Assembly (NCBI GenBank): GCA_032718475.1
Contig: JAUCBJ010001110.1
Coordinates: 1-39,803 of the forward strand
DNA length: 39,803 nt
Direction: 5' to 3'
Source: Nemertoderma westbladi
Taxonomy: Eukaryota; Xenacoelomorpha; Nemertodermatida; Nemertodermatidae
Positions 30,713 through 39,803 of the stretch are shown here, one piece after another. The notes under the pieces were generated by a model that saw nothing but the letters and a program-made list of their open reading frames with translations, was not told where the DNA came from and ran no database searches. Within the stretch, counting starts at the first letter, position 1, and each line of letters starts with the position of its first letter. The position numbers and the translations under genes are program-made.

Positions 30713-31253
30713 TGTTAGCTTATCCAATCCCGCTAACACCCCATAAAAGTTAAGCCGATAAGCAATATTGGGGGCCTCGAGATTGGGCAATCAACCAACT
30801 CGCGCCACCCCAACAAAATGGGAAGGTGAACCACACAATAAGGGTCAGGGGCCAAACCCCTAACCAAGAGAGAACAGGTGGAGTGAACGGGACACTCCAA
30901 AGGGCGCCAACAAGGGTATCAACCAATCGGAGGGGGGAAGGCACCGATTGAGTAGAGCAATAAGGCCACCGTGCAATATAACCAGTAACCAGTAATCATA
31001 TTACCTCAGTTATCTCAGTGTTATTGGTACTACTGTAAGAATAGTTTAGCTAGGGAAGTACCGGGATTTCAGTTACCGTCTCCCGCCTTCCGTGTACAAC
31101 AATATTACCAGTCATCATTATCTATATCTATATTGTATATACCTCGGACATTGCAATACAACGAACAACAGGAACTCTTTATCTTTCACACACGGCGGGG
31201 ACGCGTGAACTGACAAAACGGATAAATCGGGATCCTTCCTGGATCCCGTCACA
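30713..31253 (+). repeat. 3' LTR (541 bp) of the BEL element
   Basis: Same length as the 5' LTR and, by eye, different at a single base (GGGGG near 30771 against GTGGG in the 5' copy). It has the same terminal hairpin-forming repeats. Confidence 0.95.
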
Positions 31254-31258
31254 GTTCC
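31254..31258. repeat. Target-site duplication GTTCC, right
   Basis: Matches 19523-19527 and defines the right edge of the insertion. Confidence 0.9.
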
Positions 31259-31387
31259 AGAATATAATATTCTAGAATAGATATATAATAGAATATAATA
31301 TAATATCCAACATATGTAGCTAGTATATCATAAATTACTAGCTAGTTTTTTTCATCAAAAAGTGGGGTCACAGGCCATACTAATACC

Positions 31388-31652
31388 ATAACGACACTAT
31401 ATTCCCCAACTTGGAGGAGAGGAATCTCAGATTTACGCAGTATTGTTTACAGAGTTGCCCAGCAACACTCTAAAATAGGATCGTAAAAATAGCATCGTAA
31501 CAAGATACGATAATCGGAAGCACGATTAATCGTAAACAGTTTTATGCATACCAATATACGATAATCGTGGCTACGATAGTCGTAATCCAACTTACGATTA
31601 ATTTAGAGTTACGACGGACGTAAATTTACGACTGTTTTATGCATACGAGCCA
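31388..31652. mobile_element. Right-end fragment of the TIR element, copy B
   Basis: Begins ATAACGACACTATATTCC, matching 17052 onward in copy A, and ends at the right TIR (TGCATACGAGCCA, one change from copy A). The left 1.55 kb is absent; the fragment abuts the 81-bp TIR at 31387. Confidence 0.8.
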
Positions 31653-31865
31653 TTGTATGTGTAGGTGTAATGTAATGGTAGAAGCGATGCAAATTTAAAT
31701 TAGTGGTTTGGATTGATTCCGAAATAATCATGGGATTTTTGCAAGATTGACTCGACTATAAATAAATACTCTATTTTGGCTGCCATCTTTACCGTCACCT
31801 CTGCAACCACTATTGTCGCTTTACCGTCTCTTTATTTATAACTTTATTTCGATCTCAGCAACTCA

Positions 31866-32758
31866 ATGGATAGAACAGGAGATGAAACAGATGAAACATT
31901 ATCGATAAAGTTACTGGAGGATTACGAGACCCGGTTGACGTATGGAATTCAGTTATCTGTTGATTTTATCTTCTGTAAGAATCTTCTTCCCACTGGCAGC
32001 ATCACAAATCAAAAACTTATTATCGACGTAAACTAGAATCGTTCCATCAGGCTGATGCCCGTGCAATCAAACGATTCTAGTTTACGTTGATAATAAGTTA
32101 ATGATTTGCGATGCGGCCAGTGGGATGAAAATTCTTACAGAAGATAAAATTAATATCAATTAATCGCTATATATACTGTATATGATGCAAAATTATCGGC
32201 TGATGGAAGAAGAATATGTTACCGAACTTTAGATGGATGGATTCATATTAGGGTTCAACTGATGGAGAAATAATATTCGATCATTTTTGATTCCCATTCG
32301 GTAATAAAGGAGGAAGATTTAATCAATAAAACGTCACCGATACTCACAAACAGTATCCGTCCTCTAATATCGTCCTCTAATGGGACTATCATTTGTATCA
32401 ATACGGAAGATTATCTTCTATACAACCTCTATACCCCCTTTCATATTGGAGTTTCATTCTCACCAACAGCTAAACATCTAATAACCTACTCCACTTACCG
32501 AACTCCAACTCCGGAAGTTAAAATTTGGGATTTTATTAATTTATCTTCAATACAAAAACCAATTAAAGTCTATGAGTTCAGTGTTTTTGCTATAGAATGA
32601 CTAGATTGGGTTGCGGACGATATAATAATTATAGGTAACAAAGTTAATGTTGAGTCAAAGGGGTGCAATGTAGATTGTTTGAACTTATTGGATGGGAAGC
32701 CGATATGGGGGGTGAGATTTACCAACGAGTTATACAAACTCCACCTAAAAGGAATTTT
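31866..32758 (+). pseudogene. WD40-like pseudogene, copy B (3'-truncated)
   Basis: Equivalent to copy A from its ATG. Further damage includes a 2-bp loss near 32252 and loss of about 30 bp near 32360 (after CACAAACAGTAT). The copy breaks off after CACCTAAAAGGAATTTTTAG, where the next unit begins. It shares the TGA (32598-32600, followed by CTAG) and the inverted repeat. Confidence 0.65.
31967..32146. repeat. 180-bp inverted repeat with intron-like ends, copy B
   Basis: Same 77-bp arms and 26-bp spacer as copy A (arms 31967-32043 and 32070-32146), including the GTAAGAAT and ATTCTTACAG ends. Confidence 0.9.
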
Positions 32759-33269
32759 TAGTCTAATAAGGGGTCTATTGGTGAGATTTTCTCCAAATTT
32801 GGTACAAACAAACTTGACTCTTATGACTATCGATTGACTGAAGTATGCACTTCTAGATAGTTTCCAGAGCAACTAATCAGTTAACTATTATGTATTAATA
32901 CCAATTTTGCTCTACAATATAGAGAGCTTATTTACACATCTTCTCTACTAAACCTAAACGGGTGAATGAAATCTCGCCCATCGGATTTATCGACTTCAAA
33001 AACCCTTATCCCTAAATAATGTATTTGTTATTATATTGAAAACCATTGTGGATTTTAAACAAAAACAAATAATTAATTACACTAAAATCAATAGAGCAAT
33101 CGCAAATAAGTATATTATGTGAAAAATCTTCGCTAACATTAATGGAAATTATGAAATTTCATTGCAGTGGAATTGTCTAATTTTTTACACCAGTTACCTT
33201 AATATTTCGTGAAATTGTTGATATATTTAAAAATTGGATGCGACTTCTAGTTACCGAGATATAGCAATT

Positions 33270-35092
33270 TGGCCCGTATGCATAAAACACTTACGACCGT
33301 CGTAATCCTCCGATCGTCGTATGTCAGCAGATACGACTATCGTAAACAAAATCGATATGCATAAAAATTGTCAGCCTCTTTGATTGTAAACTTACGATTC
33401 ATTTCAATCGTAGATTTAAGGGTGCTCTCTATCGAGTATAAAAGTTACGATCTGGCCCAGTTAACATTGAACTCAATTTTTATTGGCTAAAAGGTAGTAT
33501 AGGATACTGTTGCTAGGCTACCTATAAAACAATACAACGTAGTGAATTATCTCTCATTTACCACCCTTAATTTAACACCTTACACCCTGCTATTTTATTA
33601 ATTACAATCAAATGCTACGAAATTTCGTATGTTTACAGTTTAGTACTGTGTTTTTTTAAACTATGGCCTGGTCGGATTTTAAATTTTTCGAAAGAATTCG
33701 CAGCAGCAAGCCGTTATAAAACGTGTATTCGCACTTTTTAACTATCTCTATACAGGCGTTGTCTATGCATTACTATGTTATGGGTACCCACTTTTTGACC
33801 ACTTATTTTACCATGTTAATGGCTATTATCATGAGGTTTTTTTTTAGAACATAAATATCATCTTCTGTGAGACTAGCTATTGTTTTTTTTTCTGGTAGCT
33901 AGTGTTTGTTTTAGGTAGCTAAGCTGCTGTTTTTAAAATTTCAAAACCAAATTTTTGGTACCTAATTTTTGATGAATATTTTGACCATGTTAATGGATAT
34001 TTTCATGATATTTTTTGTTCTAGAACATAAATTTCACCTGGGAGAGGTTACCTATTATTTTTTATTAAGGTAGCTAGTGTTTTTAATGGTAGCTATTGAT
34101 CTAATCTAATCACTAGCTAATAAAAAGTACTAGGTAACACCAAATCAAAATTACTTGCTGCCATCTTACTTGCAGAAGGTTAAATATTTGTTCTAGAACA
34201 AAAAACCTCACGATAAAAGCCATTTTCATATAAAAAATATTGGTCAAAAAGTGGGTACCCATAACATAGTAATGCCTATGATTCCTCAAGTGTAACAGTT
34301 AAACTTCACTTAAACCGTCTAAAGTAAATCGTTTCTTTCATAAAACTTATGTATCCAAAAACATTTGCATGTGCACGAGGCTATATTATTATATTAAATA
34401 AAAACACAATATTTTAGAACATTTTGTTTATGTATGAATACCTACTTAATTAAAGAGGAATTGCATTGTTCTCCAGTTGTTGTCCAGCTACGTATGGAAT
34501 AAAGAAAATGTTCCAGAATATGGTGTATTTATTAAAAATAATAAAACTGCCTTGCGCAGTGTTGCAAAACCGTACATCATTCGAACCTTCATATCTCAAA
34601 TATTTATTTATAAAGGTTGAAGAATAACATCGGTGTAACTGGTGCAATATCGACGGAGACACCCTTTTCAAACACTTGTATAGCTAAAGAATGAAAGCGA
34701 AAATAAAAATTCTGGCTCACCCAGCAAGGAGGAGGGAGGTGAAACTATGTCTTTTTCAAATTTCACGCAATCTCATTACGATTTGTAGAAAAATTTGGGG
34801 GCGGGGGGGGGGGGGGGGGTACCTGAATAACGACACTATATTCCACGACATGGAGGAGAGGAATCTCAGATTTTCGCAGTATTGTTTACAGAGTTGCCCA
34901 GCAACACTCTAAAATAGCATCGTAAAAATAGCATCGTAACTAAATTACGATAATCGGAAGCACGATTAATCGTAAACAGTTTTATGCATACCAATATACG
35001 ACAATCGTGGCTACTATAGTCGTAATCCAACTTACGATTAATTTAGAGTTACGACGGACGTAAATTTACGACTGTTTTATGCAAACGGGCCA
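33270..35092. mobile_element. Non-autonomous TIR DNA transposon, copy C (1.82 kb)
   Basis: Nearly identical to 15492-17318, with the same insertion point and nested MITE, so it was duplicated with the unit rather than inserted afresh. Its internal G run is 17 long (34803-34819) against 15 in copy A (17030-17044). Confidence 0.75.
33767..34275. mobile_element. Nested MITE, copy C
   Basis: Counterpart of 15989-16498 with the same TIRs and CTAT flanks. The right TIR and the left TIR both read GTTATGGGTACCCAC here, so this copy has better-matched ends than copy A. Confidence 0.75.
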
Positions 35093-35305
35093 TTATATGT
35101 GTAGGTGTAATGTAATGGTAGAAGCGATGCAAATTTAAATTAGTGGTTTGGATTGATTCCGAAATAATCATGGGATTTTTGCAAGATTGACTCGACTATA
35201 AATAAATACTCTATTTTGGCTGCCATCTTTACCATCACCTCTGCAACCACTATTGTCGCTTTACCGTCTCTTTATTTATAACTTTATTTCTATCTCAGCA
35301 ACTCA

Positions 35306-36502
35306 ATGGATAGAACAGGAGATGAAACAGATGAAACATTATCGGTAAAGTTACTGGAGGATTACGAGACCCGGTTGACGTATGGAATTCAGTTATCTGC
35401 TGATTGTATCTTCTGTAAGAATCTTCTTCCCACTGGCAGCATCACAAATCAAAAACTTATTATCGACGTAAACTAGAATCGTTCCATCAGGCTGATGCCC
35501 GTGCAATCAAACGATTCTAGTTTACGGTGATAATAAGTTAATGATTTGCGATGCGGCCAGTGGGATGAAAATTCTTACAGAAGATAGAATTAATATCAAT
35601 TAATCGCTATATATACTGTATATGATGCAAAATTATCGGCTGATGGAAGAAGAATATGTTACCGAACTTTAGATGGATGGATTCATATTAGGGATTCAAC
35701 TGATGGAGAATTAATATTCGATCATTTCGATTCCCATTCGGTAATAAAGGAGGAAGATTTAATCAATAAAACGTCACCGATACTCACAAACAGTATAAAC
35801 TTCCACCCAATTCATTCAAATATATTATGTTTCTCGTCCTCCAATGGGACTATCATTTGTATCAATACGGAGGATTATCTTCTATACAACCTCTATACCC
35901 CCTTTCATATTGGAGTTTCATTCTCACCAACAGCTAAACATCTAATAACCTACTCCACTTACCGAACTCCAACTCCGGAAGTTAAAATTTGGGATTTTAT
36001 TAATTTATCTTCAATACAAAAACCAATTAAAGTCTATGAGTTCAGTGTTTTTGCTATAGAATGACTAGATTGGGTTGCGGAAGATGATATAATAATTATA
36101 GGTAACAAAGTTAATGTTGAGTCAAAGGGGTGCAATGTAGATTGTTTGAACTTATTGGATGGGAAGCCGATATGGGGGGTGAGATTTACCAACCAGTTAT
36201 ACAAACTCCACCTAAAAGGAATTTTTAGACCTCAGAGCGGTGGATCGCGTTCTTATAATAATCGGATATCCATTGGGGCGATCGGACACAGAACTACTGG
36301 TCGGTAAAACCGGAGAAACAAACCACCGAATGGAATCCGGTTCAATCGGACCGGTTAAGTTAACATCAAGCCGCTTGGATGTCACTCCTGGTATAGTCAG
36401 GTGGCTTAGGGAAAAAATCACCACATATGTGAGGAAAGCACCATTTTTCACTATATGTAAAATTTATGTAGAATCCATTTCGAAGGGTACCCAAAGCTGT
36501 AG
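35306..36502 (+). pseudogene. WD40-like pseudogene, copy C
   Basis: Counterpart of copy A from ATG 35306 to TAG 36500-36502. It shares the inverted repeat and the TGA (36062-36064, followed by CTAG). A small insertion near 36080 (AAGATGATATAAT against GACGATATAAT) and differences near 36220 and 36410-36430 alter the 3' part. Upstream, the TATAAATA box is retained about 105 bp before the ATG. Confidence 0.6.
35407..35586. repeat. 180-bp inverted repeat with intron-like ends, copy C
   Basis: Same structure as copy A (arms 35407-35483 and 35510-35586). Confidence 0.9.
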
Positions 36503-36772
36503 TTGAGTGGATGACATTGATATCGATGGGTTGAGTGAACTTAAAATTATATTTTTTTCTTAACTTACAACATGGACTTACGAATTAAATTTTTTTTATA
36601 TTTAGCCCGTAGATGACATTGCCGAACTGTCAGAAGTATTTGAAGTACAACATTAAAACACTTCCATTCACAGTCAAAGCTTGATATTATTTCTTAAAAC
36701 TTATAGCCTAACGTTGTTCAATCTATAATTGATTAATTTCGTTAACAAACGTTTTATAAATAATGAAGACTT

Positions 36773-37365
36773 TCCTGTTTAACATTACAAAATACATTCG
36801 ATGTAAAGAGCATCATCAACGAAATTAGAGACTTTTATCATGAACGTGGAAAATGTTAAGTAAAAAGTCAATCTTTCACATAGTAACTATGTTCTAGAAA
36901 TGTTACAGCCACTGTAAATACGTCACATGTATTATTTCTCAAATAACAACACCATGCACTTGAATGTTGTTGTATTGTTTCAGTAAGTTATTACTGTGCC
37001 AAGAGGTTTTATGTTCTAGAATAAACATTTGACCTTCTGACAGCAAGATGGGTAGCTAGTAATTTTGTGATATTTAAGGTAGCTAGAGTTTTAATGTTAG
37101 CTAGAAGTTTTGAAAAATATTATTAATTTTTAATAATATTTTTTAATAACAAATATTAACAATATTGACAATAGACAGTATTGTGGTGCGAACCATGGAA
37201 TGCAACAAGTGCGGTACTAGTGTGTTTTGTGCAAACCCACCCTCAAATTTTTTATACTAGCTAGTTTTTGTTACTTTTTTTAAAAAAATTTTAGAACAAA
37301 TAATATATTTATTTAATATAACAATTTTGTTCTAGAACAAATATTATTTGTTCCAGAATACGTTA
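36773..37365. other. Intergenic; TAGCTAG and TTCTAGAA motifs of the MITE family
   Basis: No gene was found. GGTAGCTAGTAATTTTGTGAT-type sequence and TTC-nn-GAA palindromes (about 36893, 37012, 37330, 37350) resemble the interiors of the MITEs described above, so a diverged family member probably lies here. I could not find a convincing TIR pair. Confidence 0.4.
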
Positions 37366-37444
37366 GACAGTGAAATTTTATATCTCACACTGTCCCCATG
37401 ACAGTGAAATTTATTTTCTCACACTGTCCCCAGGACAGTGGAGT
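37366..37444. repeat. 34-bp tandem repeat of GACAGTG...CACTGTC hairpins
   Basis: GACAGTG starts at 37366, 37400 and 37434 (period 34). In the first two units it is matched by a downstream CACTGTC, so each unit can fold into a stem; a third, partial unit follows. Confidence 0.85.
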
Positions 37445-38440
37445 TTCCAAAGACAGTATAATCAATTACTTATTCACCATCTTAACATTCTTAGGAGCTG
37501 GTTGCGGTAGGTCGTAGTAAAACTGTACACTTTATTATACCTACTTCATTCAGCCTGTTTCCTGTGTAAACAAACTGCTTCAAATGCATGTAGAACTAGT
37601 GCTGTGTTATTCGCATATGTTTTTATTCTGCTTGATATTGAGAACTGAATGCTTTATAGACGAATTGTTGAAGGATTTGAAATACTGCATTGTCCCCAAC
37701 ATGAAATCTTCCAAACGTGTAGGACAGTAAGTCTTGTGTTACTCGAGGGCGTTGTAAATCACAAAGCTATCGACACTGACGCGTAGCTTAGGCTTGCCGA
37801 ACTGGGAGGGCGTTACTTGACAAAAGAGAGTATAGATAATCCCGATATTATTTGGTGTGGTACTGATTGTTTGGTTTGACGTGTTTAGTATTGTAATAAC
37901 CATTTTGCGAATTCGGTTTGTGCAAGATTGTGCGAGTGCAAGAATTGCGGGTGCATTTCCATTCGAATTGTTGATTGAGTAAGAAAGTTACTTGTATGAT
38001 TGTAGTTAAATTTCGACATTATCAGTTGCCCGTTCGCGAAGCCAGTGAGAGAGTAAGGCCTTTCTTACCTGCGGGAGTGAACACAAGGCAATCCCTGCGT
38101 GTGAAGCGACTAATTACCAATAAATTGCTACACTCAATATCTTTACTTAAAAACTCGGTTGGCATTTGTATGGTGTGTTACAATGTATTACCCTTTCGGA
38201 TTTTATTTCAGTAACTAAAGTAACTAAAGTTATTTTATTTGATCTATCGTACATACGCCCTATAACATAACAAGTAATTGTTCCAAATCTGTAACGTTGT
38301 GTTACAGACCACCACCCCCCCCCCCCCCCCCCCCCCCAAGGATGAGTATTCTTAGCAATATTAAAGGATCGATCACGTTAAAAAAGGAGCAGGTTTCAGA
38401 GACGTATTGGGGGAACCAAAAAAATAAACGTTATTGTTTT
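37445..38440. other. Intergenic with a 23-base poly-C run
   Basis: No convincing gene. An open stretch at 37975-38214 begins with TTG rather than ATG and has no recognisable motif. The poly-C run is at 38315-38337. Confidence 0.45.
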
Positions 38441-38505
38441 GCGGGCTAAGAATACCCACGCGCTAAGAATACCCACGGGCTAGGAATACTCGCGGGCTAA
38501 AAATC
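38441..38505. repeat. Short tandem repeat GGCTAAGAATACCCACG
   Basis: About 3.5 units of 15-19 bp with small changes (GGCTAAGAATACCCACG, CGCTAAGAATACCCACG, GGCTAGGAATACTCGCG, GGCTAAAAAT). Non-coding. Confidence 0.8.
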
Positions 38506-38976
38506 CATGAGACCTTACTCTGACTATGTCATTAAATCCAGGGTGTCATGTATTGGATCTCACAGGGTTACATTCCTACATGTAACACAGATATGGAACG
38601 CTGACAGGACTCTCAGATTGTCAGCTAAAAAATTATCGCAGCGTTTTTTCATCTTTATTGTGAGCTAACCCTATTCCTTCATATTTATTATTTGTAATTA
38701 TTCTGTTTAGTTGATGCGATTTAATTGGATTGTTTATATTTAGTTAAGTAATGTTTTATAAAAATATATATGTTTTGCAAATTATATAAAATATTACTTT
38801 TTATGAATTTAGGAAAGTATTAAAATGATACTATCAATTTTCCATGCAGTTTAATATGTATATTATTATTAAATGAGTTTGTTATTTTAATGATAAACCC
38901 AAATGGAAACATTATAGGTCTAATATACGTTGACATAATGAAACATATATGTAAAATATATATTATATTATATATA

Positions 38977-39015
38977 AAAGGAGCTGGTGACAATATTATT
39001 GTCGCCAGTTCCTTT
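38977..39015. repeat. 18-bp hairpin with a 3-nt loop
   Basis: AAAGGAGCTGGTGACAAT (38977-38994) pairs with ATTGTCGCCAGTTCCTTT (38998-39015). On the + strand RNA the only two non-Watson-Crick positions are G-U wobbles, so the stem is continuous. It lies in AT-rich DNA, with no neighbouring gene. Confidence 0.85.
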
Positions 39016-39803
39016 CCATTTATATTTAACTATATATTTTATAGAAGTGATTGAAGTCCCAGTGGGTATCTCAGTCTTAATATGAATATTATGATAATAG
39101 CGAATGAAAAAAATGCCATAGTTATTAAAGTATTTAAATTCGAACGTTTCGATTTAATCAATAAATCATCATCAGCGTAGGCTAACAGACAGTAAAAATG
39201 AACAAATTAACATATTTATACTACAGTACTGCAATAGATTTAAATACAACAATATCAGAATTCAGAATCATGTAAAATTAAAGTTATTAGGAGTATGCAA
39301 CAAATACCGGTAGGCAGTAAGTATTATAGCAGAATTTATTACAGGTACAGTATGTATATGGGTAAACGTAAAACATATAGATACTGTACATAATTATTGG
39401 GGTTACCTAACTACAGTATATAAAAACAAATAGGTGAATCAAAACAAAACGTATTGTAGGTGCACGTAAGATAGTGAAAAAAACAATATTTAGAATTAAT
39501 GTATAGTGTAGGTAGGTACATAAGTGCTCGGTCGGGGGGAGGGGGGGGGGGGGGGGCAGGGATGGGGATGGGTTGCGGAAAGATAATTTACTGGAACAGG
39601 TGTAAAGGAAAGGACGTCCCTTGGATATTAAGAGTAGGTTTCTCATGCTTGATATACAGACTTTCTTTAATGAGAAGATCGTAATTTGTGTTGGCCCTAC
39701 TTATAGCCGTGAAATCGGTATAGGACACCTTATGATCAAACTCTAGGGAGTGATCATGTATTGCTGAGTGTCTGGGAGCGGATGTGGGTCTTCCTGTTCG
39801 GGG
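39016..39803. other. Intergenic with a poly-G run
   Basis: AT-rich, no gene recognised. A G-rich tract lies at 39535-39556 (16 G in a row from 39541). Confidence 0.45.

Larger units (their letters stand above)
19528..31253 (+). mobile_element. Complete BEL/Pao LTR retrotransposon, recently inserted, coding region broken
   Basis: This 11,726-bp element is bounded by 541-bp LTRs beginning TGTTAGC and ending GTCACA, and by a GTTCC target duplication. The order is LTR, short leader, long N-terminal extension, Gag (DUF1759-like), CCHC, aspartic protease, RT, RNase H, integrase and DUF5641-like tail, a 2-kb non-coding 3' region, PPT, LTR. Protease before RT and RNase H before integrase, with a DUF1759/DUF1758/DUF5641-type set, identify BEL/Pao. 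The LTRs differ at one base seen by eye (T at 19587 against G at the matching place near 30772), so insertion is recent. The coding region nevertheless carries two TAG codons, five frame changes and an altered RT active-site box. Confidence 0.95.
19005..31387. mobile_element. MITE-like element with 81-bp perfect TIRs, split by a BEL insertion
   Basis: The 81 bp at 19005-19085 (starting GGTATTAGTATGGCC) are the exact reverse complement of 31307-31387. Removing the BEL element and one target duplication leaves an element of about 0.65 kb rich in TAGCTAG motifs, with no ORF. The TIR resembles that of the 510-bp nested MITE. The outer flanks do not show a matching duplication: the left flank is the 3' end of unit A and the right flank is the interior of unit B. 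A rearrangement therefore occurred at or after insertion. Confidence 0.8.
32764..36772 (+). repeat. Repeat unit, copy C
   Basis: Full-length counterpart of copy A (14993-19004), joined head-to-tail to the truncated copy B. The WD40-like ATGs of B and C are 3440 bp apart, which defines the tandem period. The junction at GGAATTTTTAG suggests unequal exchange between units. Confidence 0.85.

Noticed and set aside
37975-38214. Possible 79-aa protein
   Set aside because: Begins with TTG, has no recognisable motif, and sits in AT-rich intergenic DNA.

Overview
The window looks like repeat-rich DNA from an invertebrate animal genome. Long intergenic stretches are AT-rich and there are no operons. 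Two BEL/Pao-type LTR retroelements (a lineage known from metazoans), a non-LTR reverse-transcriptase relic and several terminal-inverted-repeat (TIR) elements dominate. Long poly-G/poly-C runs are unusually common. I cannot name the species. Almost every recognisable gene belongs to a mobile element or to a repeated, broken unit.

Layout: 1-5.3 kb holds a BEL/Pao relative with one clean 1661-codon frame. It encodes a coiled-coil extension, a DUF1759-type Gag, zinc knuckles and an aspartic protease, but the reverse transcriptase, most of RNase H and the integrase are gone. 5.3-13 kb is mostly non-coding. It contains a decayed coding-like patch (6.7-8.1 kb), a convincing promoter-like block with CRE, CCAAT and TATA motifs (8.3-8.5 kb), small tandem repeats, and a broken non-LTR RT fragment (12.5-13.1 kb).

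15.0-19.0 kb is copy A of a repeated unit. It consists of a 1.83-kb TIR element (with a 0.5-kb MITE nested inside it) followed by a TATA box and a WD40-like coding region. That region carries a 180-bp inverted repeat with splice-site-like ends and an in-frame TGA. Copies B (partial, 31.4-32.8 kb) and C (32.8-36.8 kb) form a tandem pair with a period of about 3.44 kb.

Between A and B sits a MITE-like element with perfect 81-bp TIRs (19005-31387). Inserted in it is a complete 11.7-kb BEL/Pao element (19528-31253) with 541-bp LTRs that differ at one base, and a 5-bp target duplication GTTCC. Its gag-pol is broken by two TAG codons, by frame changes at three poly-G tracts and at two other places, and its RT YxDD box reads YVGD. 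Its 2-kb 3' non-coding region carries 15 copies of the palindrome GGTACGTAGTACC in a 92-bp higher-order array.

The nesting gives a relative history: WD-like unit, then the 1.83-kb TIR element with its nested MITE, then duplication, then the 81-bp-TIR element, then the young BEL insertion. 36.8-39.8 kb is non-coding with small hairpin-forming repeats.
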